A DNA stretch of 64,000 bases from DASQEH01 sp963765725 (GCA_963765725.1 CAVXXI010000003.1:930001-994000), one strand, 5' to 3'. Shown: positions 26,484 to 35,201, counted from the first letter of the stretch. A program made the numbers and translations. The notes: generated from the sequence alone by a model not told the origin.

Positions 26484-27239
26484 TCACGTCGAGACGTCGG
26501 CCCGGGGACCCCCGCTCGCGGGCGCCAGGGCGGCGTACCGGCGATAGAGGTCGTCCGCCCGGCGCAGCAGCTCCTGGGTCCGCGGCTGCTGCATCTGAGT
26601 GCGGATCTCGAGCTTGCGCTCGTCCCGCTCTGCCGACGGGCGGCCTACGTGGGTCTCGACGACCTCACCTCGGCATTCGAGGCGATTCATCTCCTCGACC
26701 AGGGCGAACGCCGCGGCCCGGTTCGCCGCCGTCGCCTCGTACGGGACGAACGACGTGCCGAAGCGGCGGTTGACCTCCACGATGACGGCCCCGAAGTCGG
26801 AGACCACCTGGTCGAAGAGGCCCACGACGAAGCCGTCGTGGCCTCTCCAGGCGGTCCGGTAGAAGTCGAGGTACTCCAGGACCGCGTCGGCGGGCCTCAG
26901 CGTCGGGCGCCGGATCAGGTACGAGGCGACCGCGTCGGCGGGCTCCCGGATCAGTGCGACCGTGGGCAGCCCGAGCCGGACGGCCCGGAGCAGATGCGGC
27001 GCGCCGTGGAGGTGCCTGCCGACGTGCAGGTCGCGGCCGTTCGCGATGGCGAACGCCGCCACGCTGAAGGTGTTCCCCGACCGGAGGAAGCCGTCGATGA
27101 CGATCGCTGTGTCCTTGCGCGCAAGCGTCGCACGCTTCCCCTTCCGGGCGTACATCGTCGCATCCCAGAGGTACGGCGTGCGCGCCAGCGGTCGTCGCGC
27201 GTGGTGGCGCAACCGGTCCAGCCGATGCTCGGGGATCAC
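26484..27239 (-). CDS. Sulfotransferase-like P-loop protein 5
   Basis: A 251-aa protein with a shortened sulfotransferase-like architecture: IVIDGFLRSGNTFSVAAF near residues 46-63 as the phosphosulfate loop and ALIREPADAVASYLIRRP as the 3'-phosphate segment. Lys in the first loop is replaced by Arg, as in other PAPS enzymes (GxxRSG/N). Start is GTG. It stands alone between two other minus-strand units. Assignment to the sulfotransferase superfamily is fair; activity is less certain than for the others. Confidence 0.65.
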   Translation of the reverse strand: MIPEHRLDRLRHHARRPLARTPYLWDATMYARKGKRATLARKDTAIVIDGFLRSGNTFSVAAFAIANGRDLHVGRHLHGAPHLLRAVRLGLPTVALIREPADAVASYLIRRPTLRPADAVLEYLDFYRTAWRGHDGFVVGLFDQVVSDFGAVIVEVNRRFGTSFVPYEATAANRAAAFALVEEMNRLECRGEVVETHVGRPSAERDERKLEIRTQMQQPRTQELLRRADDLYRRYAALAPASGGPRADVST

Positions 27240-27267
27240 GCAGCCACCGTACTCCGCGCGGGACGGC

Positions 27268-28311
27268 CTACTGCCAGCCCTTGGGGAGCACGACGAAGTC
27301 GTCCCACGTGACGCCCTGCAGGGCGTTCTGGGTCAGCAGACCGTTCCACACGTCCCGGGCAGAGGAGGTCTGCTCCGCCTTGAGGGCAGTGCCGGTGCCG
27401 GAGTTGTCGCCGATGTAGGCGCCGTTTCGTTGCAGGGTACGTGCGACGACGAGACCCGCGGGGGAGAGCCCGCGTCTGGTCAGGTCGACGGTCGGCGAGA
27501 TCGCCACGCGCTCGCCCTCCGCACCAAAACCCGTGTGCCCGCTCTCACACCCCACCATCGGGCTGCAGAACCCGTCGGTGGTGCGGGTGTCCGCCAAGAA
27601 CATGTGGAGGACGTGGCCCAGCCCCGTTCCGTTGGCGATGCCGGCGTCGACGAGGTCGCGGCGGATGACAAGCGCGTCGGGGATACCGCCTCTGGACCGG
27701 TAGTTCCGCGTGCTGTCCGACTTGGGGTTGCGCTTGTCGAGGCCGTTCGAGGCGTGCTCGAAGTACCCGGCGGCCCCCACCGAGACCGTGTGCGAGCCTG
27801 CGACGGCGGCCTTGGCGCCCCAGACCGAGATGCCCGAGCCGCGGTCGATGACGACGAATGGCGAGTCTGTCGTGCCGCTGAGCATGCTGCCGAACCACTC
27901 GGGTGCATGGAAGCCCTGGGTCTTGAGGATGGAGACCGCCGACGGAACCGTACCGGTGAGCTTCCAGATCGGGTCCGTGGCCGCGCCCATCGCGTAGGCC
28001 GTCCCCCACTTGTTGCTCCCCAGCCCGTTGATGACGGGGTACGCGCAGCTCCTCTGGTCGGCGAAGGTCTTCATGAACGTGCGGAAGAGCGCCGTCCGGG
28101 CTCCATCCACCGGGGCGCCGATGACCGAGCCCTGGAAGAAGGAGCCGGCGGAGTAGGCCATGAACGGGGCGGTGGCTGTTCTCGCGGTGCTTCCGCGGGC
28201 GGCACGGGTGGCCAGCGCGGAGCCGCCGGGAAGCAACCAGGTGGACGTGGCGCCGACGGCTGCGGCGGAGAGGCCGATCCGTAAGGCGTCACGTCGGGAA
28301 TAACCGCTCAT
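27268..28311 (-). CDS. Tat-exported protein of unrecognised family (copy B)
   Basis: A 347-aa protein with a twin-arginine signal (YSRRDALRIGLSAAA, then a hydrophobic stretch ending ALA). The mature part has no motif that I recognise but is related to the frameshifted protein at 9.6-10.7 kb: both carry a central GHVLHM/THVLK segment and a later LVVARTLQRNGAYIGDNSG-type segment. Four Cys in the mature part (SCAY, FCSPMVGC) may form disulfides after Tat export. AGAGGT precedes the ATG. An inverted repeat GTTCA-N4-TGAAC lies upstream at 28400-28413. A surface or matrix role is inferred from context. Confidence 0.7.
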   Translation of the reverse strand: MSGYSRRDALRIGLSAAAVGATSTWLLPGGSALATRAARGSTARTATAPFMAYSAGSFFQGSVIGAPVDGARTALFRTFMKTFADQRSCAYPVINGLGSNKWGTAYAMGAATDPIWKLTGTVPSAVSILKTQGFHAPEWFGSMLSGTTDSPFVVIDRGSGISVWGAKAAVAGSHTVSVGAAGYFEHASNGLDKRNPKSDSTRNYRSRGGIPDALVIRRDLVDAGIANGTGLGHVLHMFLADTRTTDGFCSPMVGCESGHTGFGAEGERVAISPTVDLTRRGLSPAGLVVARTLQRNGAYIGDNSGTGTALKAEQTSSARDVWNGLLTQNALQGVTWDDFVVLPKGWQ

Positions 28312-28399
28312 CGCGGCACCTCTTCTGAGACGAGTGTCGCCGGCGGAGAAGCGCCGGCACCAAAAGCGCACTAATTACGCTAAGTGGTTAAAACACTAC

Positions 28400-28413
28400 G
28401 TTCAGTAATGAAC
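28400..28413. promoter_or_regulatory. Inverted repeat upstream of the Tat-exported gene
   Basis: GTTCA-GTAA-TGAAC, a perfect 5-bp inverted repeat about 90 bp upstream of the start at 28311, inside an AT-richer patch (GGTTAAAACAC nearby). It could be an operator. No cognate regulator can be named. Confidence 0.35.
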
Positions 28414-28461
28414 TAGGACGTACCGGATGCCCGGACAGTGACAGCGAAGTAGCCGTTCGGA

Positions 28462-28477
28462 CACCCGGCGCCGGGTG
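28462..28477 (-). terminator. Perfect 16-bp palindrome after the SDR gene
   Basis: CACCCGGCGCCGGGTG is a perfect palindrome 41-56 bp past the SDR stop codon on the minus strand. It could form the stem of a G+C-rich terminator, but there is no T tract and it has no loop as written. Confidence 0.35.
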
Positions 28478-28493
28478 GTCGACCGGACGCCGG

Positions 28494-28533
28494 GGCGTCA
28501 GGCCGCGCGCCGTGGCGTCAAACCGCGCGCCGT
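28494..28533. repeat. Two tandem 20-bp copies overlapping the SDR stop
   Basis: GGCGTCAGGCCGCGCGCCGT (28494-28513) is followed directly by GGCGTCAAACCGCGCGCCGT (28514-28533), 18 of 20 bases identical. The second copy contains the SDR stop codon, so the last residues (RRAV plus stop) are duplicated just past the gene. It looks like a slippage duplication. Confidence 0.7.
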
Positions 28534-29354
28534 ACCACCGCGTCGTAGAGCTTGTCGGGGATCCAAGGCTTGACGGCCGACGCGAGCATGGCCGCCGTGC
28601 CGACGGGGTAGCGAGGAGCGGGGCTCGACGCGGTGAGCGCCTTGCCGATCACCTTGGCGACGTCGTCCGGGGAGCCCCCCTTCTCGTCCGCGCTCTGCAG
28701 GCTCTCGCGCAGACTCAGCAGCCGCTCGCGGTACCGGTCCACCTCCGGCGTACGGGTCAGCAGGTCGTCGATGCGCGCGGCCGCCTTGTCCCAGATGCCG
28801 GTCGAGATCGGTCCCGGCTCGACGATCGCCACCGCGATGCCGTCCGGTGCGAGCTCCTGGCGCAGGCAGTCGCCGATCGCCTCGATGGCGTACTTGGAGG
28901 CGTGGTAGGGCCCCGCGAGCTGGACCGCCACCTTGCCACCGATCGAGCCCACGAACACGATGCGTCCCCTCCCTTGGCGCAGCAACGGCAGCGCCGCCTG
29001 GGTCACGGCGACCTGGCCGACGACGTTCACCTCGAGCTGCTCGCGCAGCTGTGCGAGGTCGACCAACTCGAGCGGCCCGGGGATTCCCTCGCCGGCGTTG
29101 TTGACCAGGCCGGCGAGTCCCTCGCTTCCGACGGCCGCACGCATCTCGTCGACCGCCCGGGCGATGGAGGCCTCGTCGCGTACGTCGAGGACGACCGGCA
29201 CGACGGGGCCGGCGCCCTGCGCCTGCGTCCGCAGCGCCTCGCCGTCGACGGTGTCACGCACCGCTGCGAAGACTCGCATCCCGAGCCCGGCGAGGTGGTG
29301 CACGGTCGCTTCGCCGATACCGCTCGATGCACCTGTGACCAGAACATTGCGCAT
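28518..29354 (-). CDS. Short-chain dehydrogenase/reductase
   Basis: A 278-aa classical SDR: cofactor loop TGASSGIG (7-14), NNAG, and catalytic YHASK with an upstream Ser in VGSIGGK. The Arg-containing loop (FAAVRD) suggests NADP(H) preference. The substrate is not evident. Spacing of about 70 bp from the OmpR regulator upstream on the same strand makes co-transcription possible. No link to the glycan genes can be demonstrated. Confidence 0.88.
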   Translation of the reverse strand: MRNVLVTGASSGIGEATVHHLAGLGMRVFAAVRDTVDGEALRTQAQGAGPVVPVVLDVRDEASIARAVDEMRAAVGSEGLAGLVNNAGEGIPGPLELVDLAQLREQLEVNVVGQVAVTQAALPLLRQGRGRIVFVGSIGGKVAVQLAGPYHASKYAIEAIGDCLRQELAPDGIAVAIVEPGPISTGIWDKAAARIDDLLTRTPEVDRYRERLLSLRESLQSADEKGGSPDDVAKVIGKALTASSPAPRYPVGTAAMLASAVKPWIPDKLYDAVVRRAV

Positions 29355-29425
29355 GTCCAGCGCTGTACCCGCGGCGGCTTGGCGAAACCGCCGCCTTCCC
29401 AGCTGAACAAGATCGTCGCCTGCCG

Positions 29426-30166
29426 TCAGGGCGAAGCAGTCTCGCGAGTCGTGTCAGGCGAGCCGTTAGGCGGGTCGAGGCGGTAGCCGTGCCCTCGCAG
29501 GGTGGTGAGGACGGGCAGGTCACGCGTGCTGCGGGCATCACCCGCTTCCTGCAGCTTTCGGCGCAGGGCGGCGATGTGGACGTCGAGCGTCTTGGTGGAG
29601 CCGAACCAGTTCTCGTCCCAGACGTCGTACATGAGCCGCTCGCGGCTGACCGCACGACCGAGGTCGCGAGCGAGCCGGGCGAGCAGCTCGAACTCCTTCG
29701 CGCGCAGCTGCACCTCGGCTCCGCACACGAAGACGCGCCGGGCGTCGACGTCGAGATGCAGGTCGCCAAACTGGAGCGGCGAGGGGTCGAGGGCCCCCCG
29801 CGACTCGTTGCGGCGAAGGTGCGCACGGACCCGCGCCAGCAGCTCGGTGAGGCCGAAGGGCTTCGTGAGGTAGTCGTCGGCGCCGGCCTCGAGACCCACG
29901 ACGACGTCCATCTCGGAACGGCGTGCGGTCAGCATCACGATGATGCTGCTCGGCTGCGCCAGCCTGAGCTCGCGGCAGACGTCGACGCCGTCACCGTCGG
30001 GAAGGCTGAGGTCGAGCAGGGCGAGGTCGAACCGGGTCTGCGCGACGGCTTCGCGGGCCTGCGACGCCCGCTGCACCCAGGCGACGTCGTGCCCGTTGGC
30101 CGACAGCGCCGCGTGCACGGACCGGCCGATCTGGGCGTCGTCCTCGACGAGCAGTACGGAGGCCAT
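29426..30166 (-). CDS. OmpR-family response regulator
   Basis: A 246-aa regulator: receiver with E8-D9-D10, phospho-acceptor D52 in LLDLSLPDGDG, conserved Lys in LTKPFGL, and an OmpR winged helix ending LRGHGYRLDPP. Two starts are possible: ATG 30166, giving the usual MASVLLVEDD N terminus, or GTG 30190, overlapping the PIG-L stop by 4 bp (GTGA). It is last in an operon UPF0104-like - GT4 - PIG-L - regulator; a histidine kinase is transcribed divergently from that operon at 33.3 kb and is the likely partner. Confidence 0.9.
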   Translation of the reverse strand: MASVLLVEDDAQIGRSVHAALSANGHDVAWVQRASQAREAVAQTRFDLALLDLSLPDGDGVDVCRELRLAQPSSIIVMLTARRSEMDVVVGLEAGADDYLTKPFGLTELLARVRAHLRRNESRGALDPSPLQFGDLHLDVDARRVFVCGAEVQLRAKEFELLARLARDLGRAVSRERLMYDVWDENWFGSTKTLDVHIAALRRKLQEAGDARSTRDLPVLTTLRGHGYRLDPPNGSPDTTRETASP

Positions 30167-30186
30167 GGCTTCATCGTAGGTGGCCG

Positions 30187-31071
30187 TCACGGGACCCGGC
30201 CGTCACGCACGGCCCTGCGGCCCTCCGGGGTTGCCACATCGGGGGTGCCGCGAAGCGAGGCGAAGATGTCGTCGAGCAACGGTCCCGGCCGGCGGCCCCG
30301 CTCCACGAACCACTCGCGGCGGAAAACAAGGTTGAACACTGGGGTCGGAAGCCGCAGGAAGCGGGTGAGCATGCGCACCGACGTGTCCGCGCCCTGCTGC
30401 GACACGTGTGCCGACATCCCGCTCCGCTTGGCGGCGAGGTGCAGCGAGACGTCGACCCGGTGGGTGAGCGCCCGGCGACGAGTGTAGAGCCGGCGCCCGC
30501 CCAGGGGCGCGGCTCGGCCCAGGGGGTTGCGGACGAGTCTCAGTACCCGGAGCAGGATGTCGACGAGGTCACCGTCGAGCGTCGCCTCGAGGACCAGGGG
30601 GGTCCCCGCGAGGGCTGCGGCCCGGGTTCCCGCCCGGTGTACCTGAACGTGGTCCGGGTGACCGTAGCCGCCCTGCGGGTCGTACACCGTCAACGCGTCG
30701 GCCCGCTCCTCGACCAGGATCGACGCAAGCCTCGCGGCGATCTCGTCGACGTCGGCGTCGGAGAAGCCGGCCGCGCTGCCCGCCTCGGGCGCGAGGCCGG
30801 AGTCGCCGTACCCGAGGCGGACGACCCGGGCGCACCCGAGCGCATGTGCCGCGGCCTCGAGCTCGCGTCGCCGCACGTCGGCAAGGGCGGCGCCGGTGCC
30901 GTCGGCGGCCGCCGCCAGCCCGAGTTCACCGTCGGTAGCGGTCACGAGGACGACGCGGTGGCCCTCCGCTGCGGCCCTCGCCAGCGTGCCGCCGGTCAGG
31001 AACGACTCGTCGTCGGGGTGCGCGTGGAAGGAGACGAGCGTGAAGCGGCTGGGGTCAGCTGGCCGGGTCAT
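30187..31071 (-). CDS. PIG-L/LmbE-family zinc deacetylase
   Basis: A 294-aa enzyme with the PIG-L signature AHPDDE at 17-22 (zinc-binding His/Asp) and a second HPDHVQVH motif. The family removes acetyl from GlcNAc on inositol, mycothiol precursors or other glycoconjugates. ATG 31071 lies inside the end of the GT4 gene (17-bp overlap), so the two are co-translated. Adjacent GT4 plus PIG-L resembles the MshA/MshB step pair, but the GT is not MshA-like at its N terminus, so a GlcN-bearing glycolipid is the better guess. Confidence 0.85.
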   Translation of the reverse strand: MTRPADPSRFTLVSFHAHPDDESFLTGGTLARAAAEGHRVVLVTATDGELGLAAAADGTGAALADVRRRELEAAAHALGCARVVRLGYGDSGLAPEAGSAAGFSDADVDEIAARLASILVEERADALTVYDPQGGYGHPDHVQVHRAGTRAAALAGTPLVLEATLDGDLVDILLRVLRLVRNPLGRAAPLGGRRLYTRRRALTHRVDVSLHLAAKRSGMSAHVSQQGADTSVRMLTRFLRLPTPVFNLVFRREWFVERGRRPGPLLDDIFASLRGTPDVATPEGRRAVRDGRVP

Positions 31072-32191
31072 GGCCGCGCCCAACCTCGACCTGCCGGGTC
31101 TGGCCCAGCCGGCGACCGGCGCGCGCGGCGGCGCGATCGTAGGCGGCGTCGGTACGGATCAGTGAGGCTGCCCACGACATGGCCGACGTCGTCGTCCGGT
31201 TGTGCTCGGCGATCGCGGTACGCAGGTCGGGCTCGTCGACGAGCCGGGCGATCCACGCCACCATGTCGGCGTCAGACTTCGCCAGATAGCCGTTACGGCC
31301 GTGTGTCACGAACTCCCCGACGCCACTGCCCGCCACGGCGACGACCGGGAGGCCGACGGACCTGGCCTCGAGCGCCGCGAGACCGAAGGACTCCAACGGA
31401 GCCGGGGCGACATAGATGTCGGAGTCGGCGAGCGTCTCCAGTACCGTCGCTCCGTCCAGCCGGCCGGTCAGCTGGACGGCGTCAGACAGCCCGCCCCTGC
31501 GGATCGCGCGCACCACTGCAGCGCGCTTCTTGCCGTCGCCGACCATGGTGAGGTGCACCGGCGCGGCCGTCATCCGGCGGACCCGCGCGAACATGCGCAG
31601 CAGGGGCACTGGTCGCTTCAGCCGGGTGAGCCGCATCGTGCTGACCAGGCGTACCGGGCTCCCAGGAGTGCGCTGCGGTGTGGCGGGACGCGCATCGACG
31701 TCCCCGGCGTTCGGGAGCACGCCGACCGTCGAGCCGCGGGGCAACCACCGGCGTACCGTCTCGGCGGCGACCTCGCTGACCGCCGTCCAGGTCACGGGAG
31801 CGGAGCGAAGCCCGAAGGCCGCTGCCGATGCGGCCGGGAGCGGGCCGAGCCCGGTCCACAGCGAGTGCACGGTGACGAGCGTCGGAATGCCCCGGCGGCT
31901 GGCGTACGAGGCGAGTGTGCTGGCGAGCGGGGACACCGAGGACACATGGGCATGGATGACGTCGAAGCGTCCGAGGTCGAGCCGTACCGCGGCGGCCAGG
32001 CTCGGCAGTCGCAGGACCGTCACGTCTGCGGTCGGGTCGACGACCTCCACCCGGTCCTGCGACATGGCCGTGAAGGTCAGCACGGTGACCTCGTCGCCGC
32101 GGGCCGCCTGCTGCCGGGCGACGTCCGCGACGTGCAGCTCGATCCCGCCCAGTGCCGGCAGGTAGACGTCGCTTACGTGAGCGATGCGCAC
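31055..32191 (-). CDS. GT4-family glycosyltransferase
   Basis: A 378-aa GT-B enzyme: IAHVSDVYLPALGGIELHV at the N terminus and the donor-site segment APLESFGLAALEARSVGLPV in the C-terminal domain. GAGGAG lies 6 bases before the GTG start at 32191. It overlaps the upstream membrane-protein gene by 19 bp and the downstream PIG-L gene by 17 bp. It probably adds the sugar that PIG-L deacetylates (inference from coupling). Confidence 0.88.
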   Translation of the reverse strand: MRIAHVSDVYLPALGGIELHVADVARQQAARGDEVTVLTFTAMSQDRVEVVDPTADVTVLRLPSLAAAVRLDLGRFDVIHAHVSSVSPLASTLASYASRRGIPTLVTVHSLWTGLGPLPAASAAAFGLRSAPVTWTAVSEVAAETVRRWLPRGSTVGVLPNAGDVDARPATPQRTPGSPVRLVSTMRLTRLKRPVPLLRMFARVRRMTAAPVHLTMVGDGKKRAAVVRAIRRGGLSDAVQLTGRLDGATVLETLADSDIYVAPAPLESFGLAALEARSVGLPVVAVAGSGVGEFVTHGRNGYLAKSDADMVAWIARLVDEPDLRTAIAEHNRTTTSAMSWAASLIRTDAAYDRAAARAGRRLGQTRQVEVGRGHDPAS

Positions 32192-33189
32192 GCCGGTCTC
32201 CTCAGGTCGTTCGTCGGCCCGCCGCGGTTCTGCCACACCCAGCCCGCCAGCACGGCCCCGCCGACTGGTATCTCCATCACGACCACGAACGCCCGGTACA
32301 GCAGGACGCCCGCCACCGCCTGGGTCGGGTCCAGACCGGTCGCGATGAGCCAGGCGACGGTGCCCGCCTCGGCGACGCCGGCACCGCCTGGCGTCAGCGG
32401 GATCACCGTGCCGAGCCGCTCTATCGCGGCGGCCGCGACGATGGTCGAGACGGGGACGACGAGCCCGACAGCTCGCAGGGAGACACCCAGCAGCACGACC
32501 TGTGCGCCTGTGTACGCCATGCTGCCCGCGAGCAGCCACGCCCAGCGCCGGCGTACGATCGCCACGATCTGGGTGCCGGACCCGGCGAGGAAGGCCTCGG
32601 CCCTTCGCAGCCACCGGTGGCGCGCCGGCGGCGCGCTCGGCGGGCGGTAGGACAGCCACACGGCGGTGGCAGCCGCTGCAGCGAGCAGCCCAGCGCACAC
32701 GATGGCCGTGCACCACAGCACCACGGGCACCTGGACGGACGCCGCCACGAGGCAGCCGACGGCGACGACGGGCAGTACGAGCTTCATCAAGACGGCGAGC
32801 GCGTTCGTGACGGTGGAGAACGCGACGAAGGCCGCGTTGCTGTGCCCCCAGCCCTTCAGCATGCGCCAGTTCAGCGCCGTCGCGACGGCACCGCCCAGCG
32901 GGATAGCGTTGGCCACCGCACTTCCGGTGAGGTTGACGGTGAGCGTACGAAGGGCACCGAGGCCCGGCATGGCCGACGACAGCACGACGCAGTACATGAG
33001 CAGTCCGCCGGCCCAGATGAGGGCGAGGAGCGCGAGGTGCCCCGCGCCGACGTCGCCGACGACCTGCGCCACGGCGCCGAACGCGATACCGGCGACCCCA
33101 TGGTCGACGACCCAGGCACCGGTCGCGAGCATCGCCACGGCGAGCACGAGGCGCAGCCACCAGCTGCGTCGCTCCATCACCGCGGACAC
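32173..33189 (-). CDS. UPF0104/LPG-synthase-type membrane protein
   Basis: A 338-aa polytopic protein (about 8 helices) of the lysylphosphatidylglycerol synthase transmembrane/UPF0104 family, recognised by GSAVANAIPLGGAVATAL and ERLGTVIPLTPGGAGVAEAG. Members flip or export lipids and glycolipids. It lacks the cytosolic aminoacyl-transferase domain of MprF. AAGGAGG precedes the GTG at 33189. First gene of the operon with GT4, PIG-L and the OmpR regulator; divergent from the kinase gene. Confidence 0.82.
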   Translation of the reverse strand: MSAVMERRSWWLRLVLAVAMLATGAWVVDHGVAGIAFGAVAQVVGDVGAGHLALLALIWAGGLLMYCVVLSSAMPGLGALRTLTVNLTGSAVANAIPLGGAVATALNWRMLKGWGHSNAAFVAFSTVTNALAVLMKLVLPVVAVGCLVAASVQVPVVLWCTAIVCAGLLAAAAATAVWLSYRPPSAPPARHRWLRRAEAFLAGSGTQIVAIVRRRWAWLLAGSMAYTGAQVVLLGVSLRAVGLVVPVSTIVAAAAIERLGTVIPLTPGGAGVAEAGTVAWLIATGLDPTQAVAGVLLYRAFVVVMEIPVGGAVLAGWVWQNRGGPTNDLRRPACASLT

Positions 33190-33312
33190 CTCACGACCCT
33201 CCTTCTCGTTCGACGCTGTCGTCGCTCTCGACGCTAGGCTCGATCGAGTGACGATCCGTGCCACCGCGGGTGAACGGACGGTTAAAATCCTCGAGGGAGA
33301 CCAGGAGCCCGG

Positions 33313-34671
33313 GTGCGACGACGGATTCTGGGCGTTGCGGTGGTCGCAGTCATTATCGCAGAGCTCATCTTCGCGGTGCCACTAGCAATCGCCGTACAGC
33401 GGCTTTTGGTTTCTGGGCAGCGCGAGGAGCTCGTGCGCGAGGCGTTGCGGGCGGCGGTCGTCGTGTCCCGGACGCCGGTCCACCGATGGCCGGGGCTCGA
33501 CCTGAGCGCCGAGTCGAACGGCAGCGTCGCGCTGTACGAAAACGGCGGGAGGGTCGCGGGCAATGGCCCGGGCGTCGCAGACCCTCTCGTGCTCAAAGCC
33601 GAGCACGGTGGACTCGCCCAGGGGAACACGTCCGACGAGGAGGTCTCCGCCGTGCCGGTCTTCTCCTCGGGCAAGGTCGTGGGAGTCGTCCGGGCGTCCG
33701 ACTCCCGCGGCCTGCTGACTGCCAGCGTGTGGGCGGGCTGGACGGGCATGTTAGTGCTTGCCGTCGTGGCTGCGTTCATCGCGGCGGCCCTGGCACGCCG
33801 GCAGGCGCGCCGCCTCACGGAGCCGTTGCTGCGGCTCGAGCGCGGCGCCGAGGAGCTGGGATCCGGCAACTTCGCGGTCACGGTGCCGCCGAGCGACGTG
33901 GGCGAGATCGACCGGGCGGCGGGCGCGCTCAACCGGACCGCCACCCGCCTCGGCGACCTGATGGCGCGGGAGCAGAACTTCGCGGCGTACGCGTCGCACC
34001 AGATCCAGACCCCGCTGACCGCCCTGCGACTGTCCCTGGAGACCGCCCTCGCGGACCCGCGGTCCGATCCGCGTGCCACCCTGGGCGACGCGCTCGCGAC
34101 GGTGGACCGGCTGGCTGGCACGGTCGACGACGTGCTGATGCTGACCCGTGACCCGGACCGTGCGACGCGCGGACCGCTCGATGTGCGCGCCCTGCTCGCC
34201 GAGGTGGAGGCTCGGTGGCGGCCGGCCCTCGCCACCGCGGGCCGCGACATGAAGGTGTTGGTGGGCGAGGATGCCCCGGGGTGCTCCGCGTCGGTCGCCG
34301 CGGCTCGACAGGTCCTCGACGTGCTCGTCTCCAACGCGTTGACCCACGGACGCGGAACGGTGAGCATCGTCGCCCGCGACGCCGGCGGGGCGTTGGCCCT
34401 CGACGTCGCCGACGAAGGCAGCACCAAGGGCCGCAACCTCGTACAAGCCTCGGCGACGGGGTGGCCGAGCGGTGCGAGCAGCGCGGTGACGACGAACGGC
34501 AGGCGTGCACTCGGTATCGGTCTGGCTCAGGGTCTCACCGCCGGGGAGGGTGGGCGGCTGCTGCACGCCTGGACCTCGGACACGACCCGCTTCACCGTGC
34601 TGCTCCCGACCGACATGCGCGCGGACGAGGCAGTCGAGGACGGCCGCGGAGAGCCCGGCGGCACCTCGTGA
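33313..34671 (+). CDS. Sensor histidine kinase
   Basis: A 452-aa kinase: TM1 about 7-28, a small external domain, TM2 about 144-164, HAMP, HisKA with H229 in AYASHQIQTPLTALRL, then a HATPase_c domain. The H box has Gln where Glu is usual (SHQIQTP). The G boxes are weak: DVADEGS followed by a long Ser/Thr-rich insert before GIGLAQGLTAGEGG. AGGAG precedes the GTG. There is no adjacent regulator on this strand; the OmpR gene ending the divergent operon is the probable partner. Confidence 0.85.
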   Translation: MRRRILGVAVVAVIIAELIFAVPLAIAVQRLLVSGQREELVREALRAAVVVSRTPVHRWPGLDLSAESNGSVALYENGGRVAGNGPGVADPLVLKAEHGGLAQGNTSDEEVSAVPVFSSGKVVGVVRASDSRGLLTASVWAGWTGMLVLAVVAAFIAAALARRQARRLTEPLLRLERGAEELGSGNFAVTVPPSDVGEIDRAAGALNRTATRLGDLMAREQNFAAYASHQIQTPLTALRLSLETALADPRSDPRATLGDALATVDRLAGTVDDVLMLTRDPDRATRGPLDVRALLAEVEARWRPALATAGRDMKVLVGEDAPGCSASVAAARQVLDVLVSNALTHGRGTVSIVARDAGGALALDVADEGSTKGRNLVQASATGWPSGASSAVTTNGRRALGIGLAQGLTAGEGGRLLHAWTSDTTRFTVLLPTDMRADEAVEDGRGEPGGTS

Positions 34672-34742
34672 GGCCCTCGGCGTAGGGCACTGGCCGCGGC
34701 CGCGGCCGGGTCCGCGTTCCGCCCTGACAGCGTCCGTGCGGG

Positions 34743-35201
34743 CTACGAGTCCCCTGCGCCGAGGGGCTCCTCGAGCGAGCTGGCGTGCCAGAGGTAGTCG
34801 ATCTGCTGCTGCTTGCGCATGATGACGTGCTCGAGCAGGTGCTCGAGTGCCTCGCTTCGTGCCTCCTGCCCCGAGTGCGGGATGACGCCGTGGAGGGCGG
34901 ACACGGTCGCCACCTCGTGCTCGAGCAGCGACCGGAGCGCGGGCCCGGCTTCGGTAGACACGTCGATCGCCGGGATGTCGATCACGACGCGACCGCCGAG
35001 GGCGGACAGCTTCTCGATCAGCTGGTAGCTGTCCGCGAGCTCGGCGAGTACGAACTCGCGCAGGCTCTGCTTGATCGCCGCACCTCCGACGCCGCGTACG
35101 GTGCCGGCCATCACCGCCATCGTCAGGACGCTCTGCGCCTGCAAGCTGATCGCGTCCGCGAGCGTTTCGTGGACCTTGTCGAGATCCATCGAGTCAGACA
35201 T
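34743..35201 (-). CDS. Small ferritin-like protein
   Basis: A 152-aa all-helical protein. Helix pairs contain LAELADSYQLIEKL, LRSLLEHEVATVSALHG and LEHLLEHVIMRKQQQIDYLW, resembling a ferritin-like four-helix bundle with Glu/His pairs that could bind metal. AAGGGA lies 6 bases upstream of the ATG. It may bind iron or simply share the fold. It is a single gene between the kinase (convergent) and the PAP2 gene (same strand). Confidence 0.6.
   Translation of the reverse strand: MSDSMDLDKVHETLADAISLQAQSVLTMAVMAGTVRGVGGAAIKQSLREFVLAELADSYQLIEKLSALGGRVVIDIPAIDVSTEAGPALRSLLEHEVATVSALHGVIPHSGQEARSEALEHLLEHVIMRKQQQIDYLWHASSLEEPLGAGDS

Noticed and set aside
30187..32191. MshA/MshB of mycothiol synthesis
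   Set aside because: PIG-L next to GT4 suggested it, but the glycosyltransferase lacks the MshA N terminus and the operon holds a flippase-like gene and regulator instead.
32192..33160. Upstream extension of the GT4 frame at 31-32 kb
   Set aside because: It lies inside the UPF0104-like gene in another frame and has no family features; the GTG at 32191 has a strong RBS.
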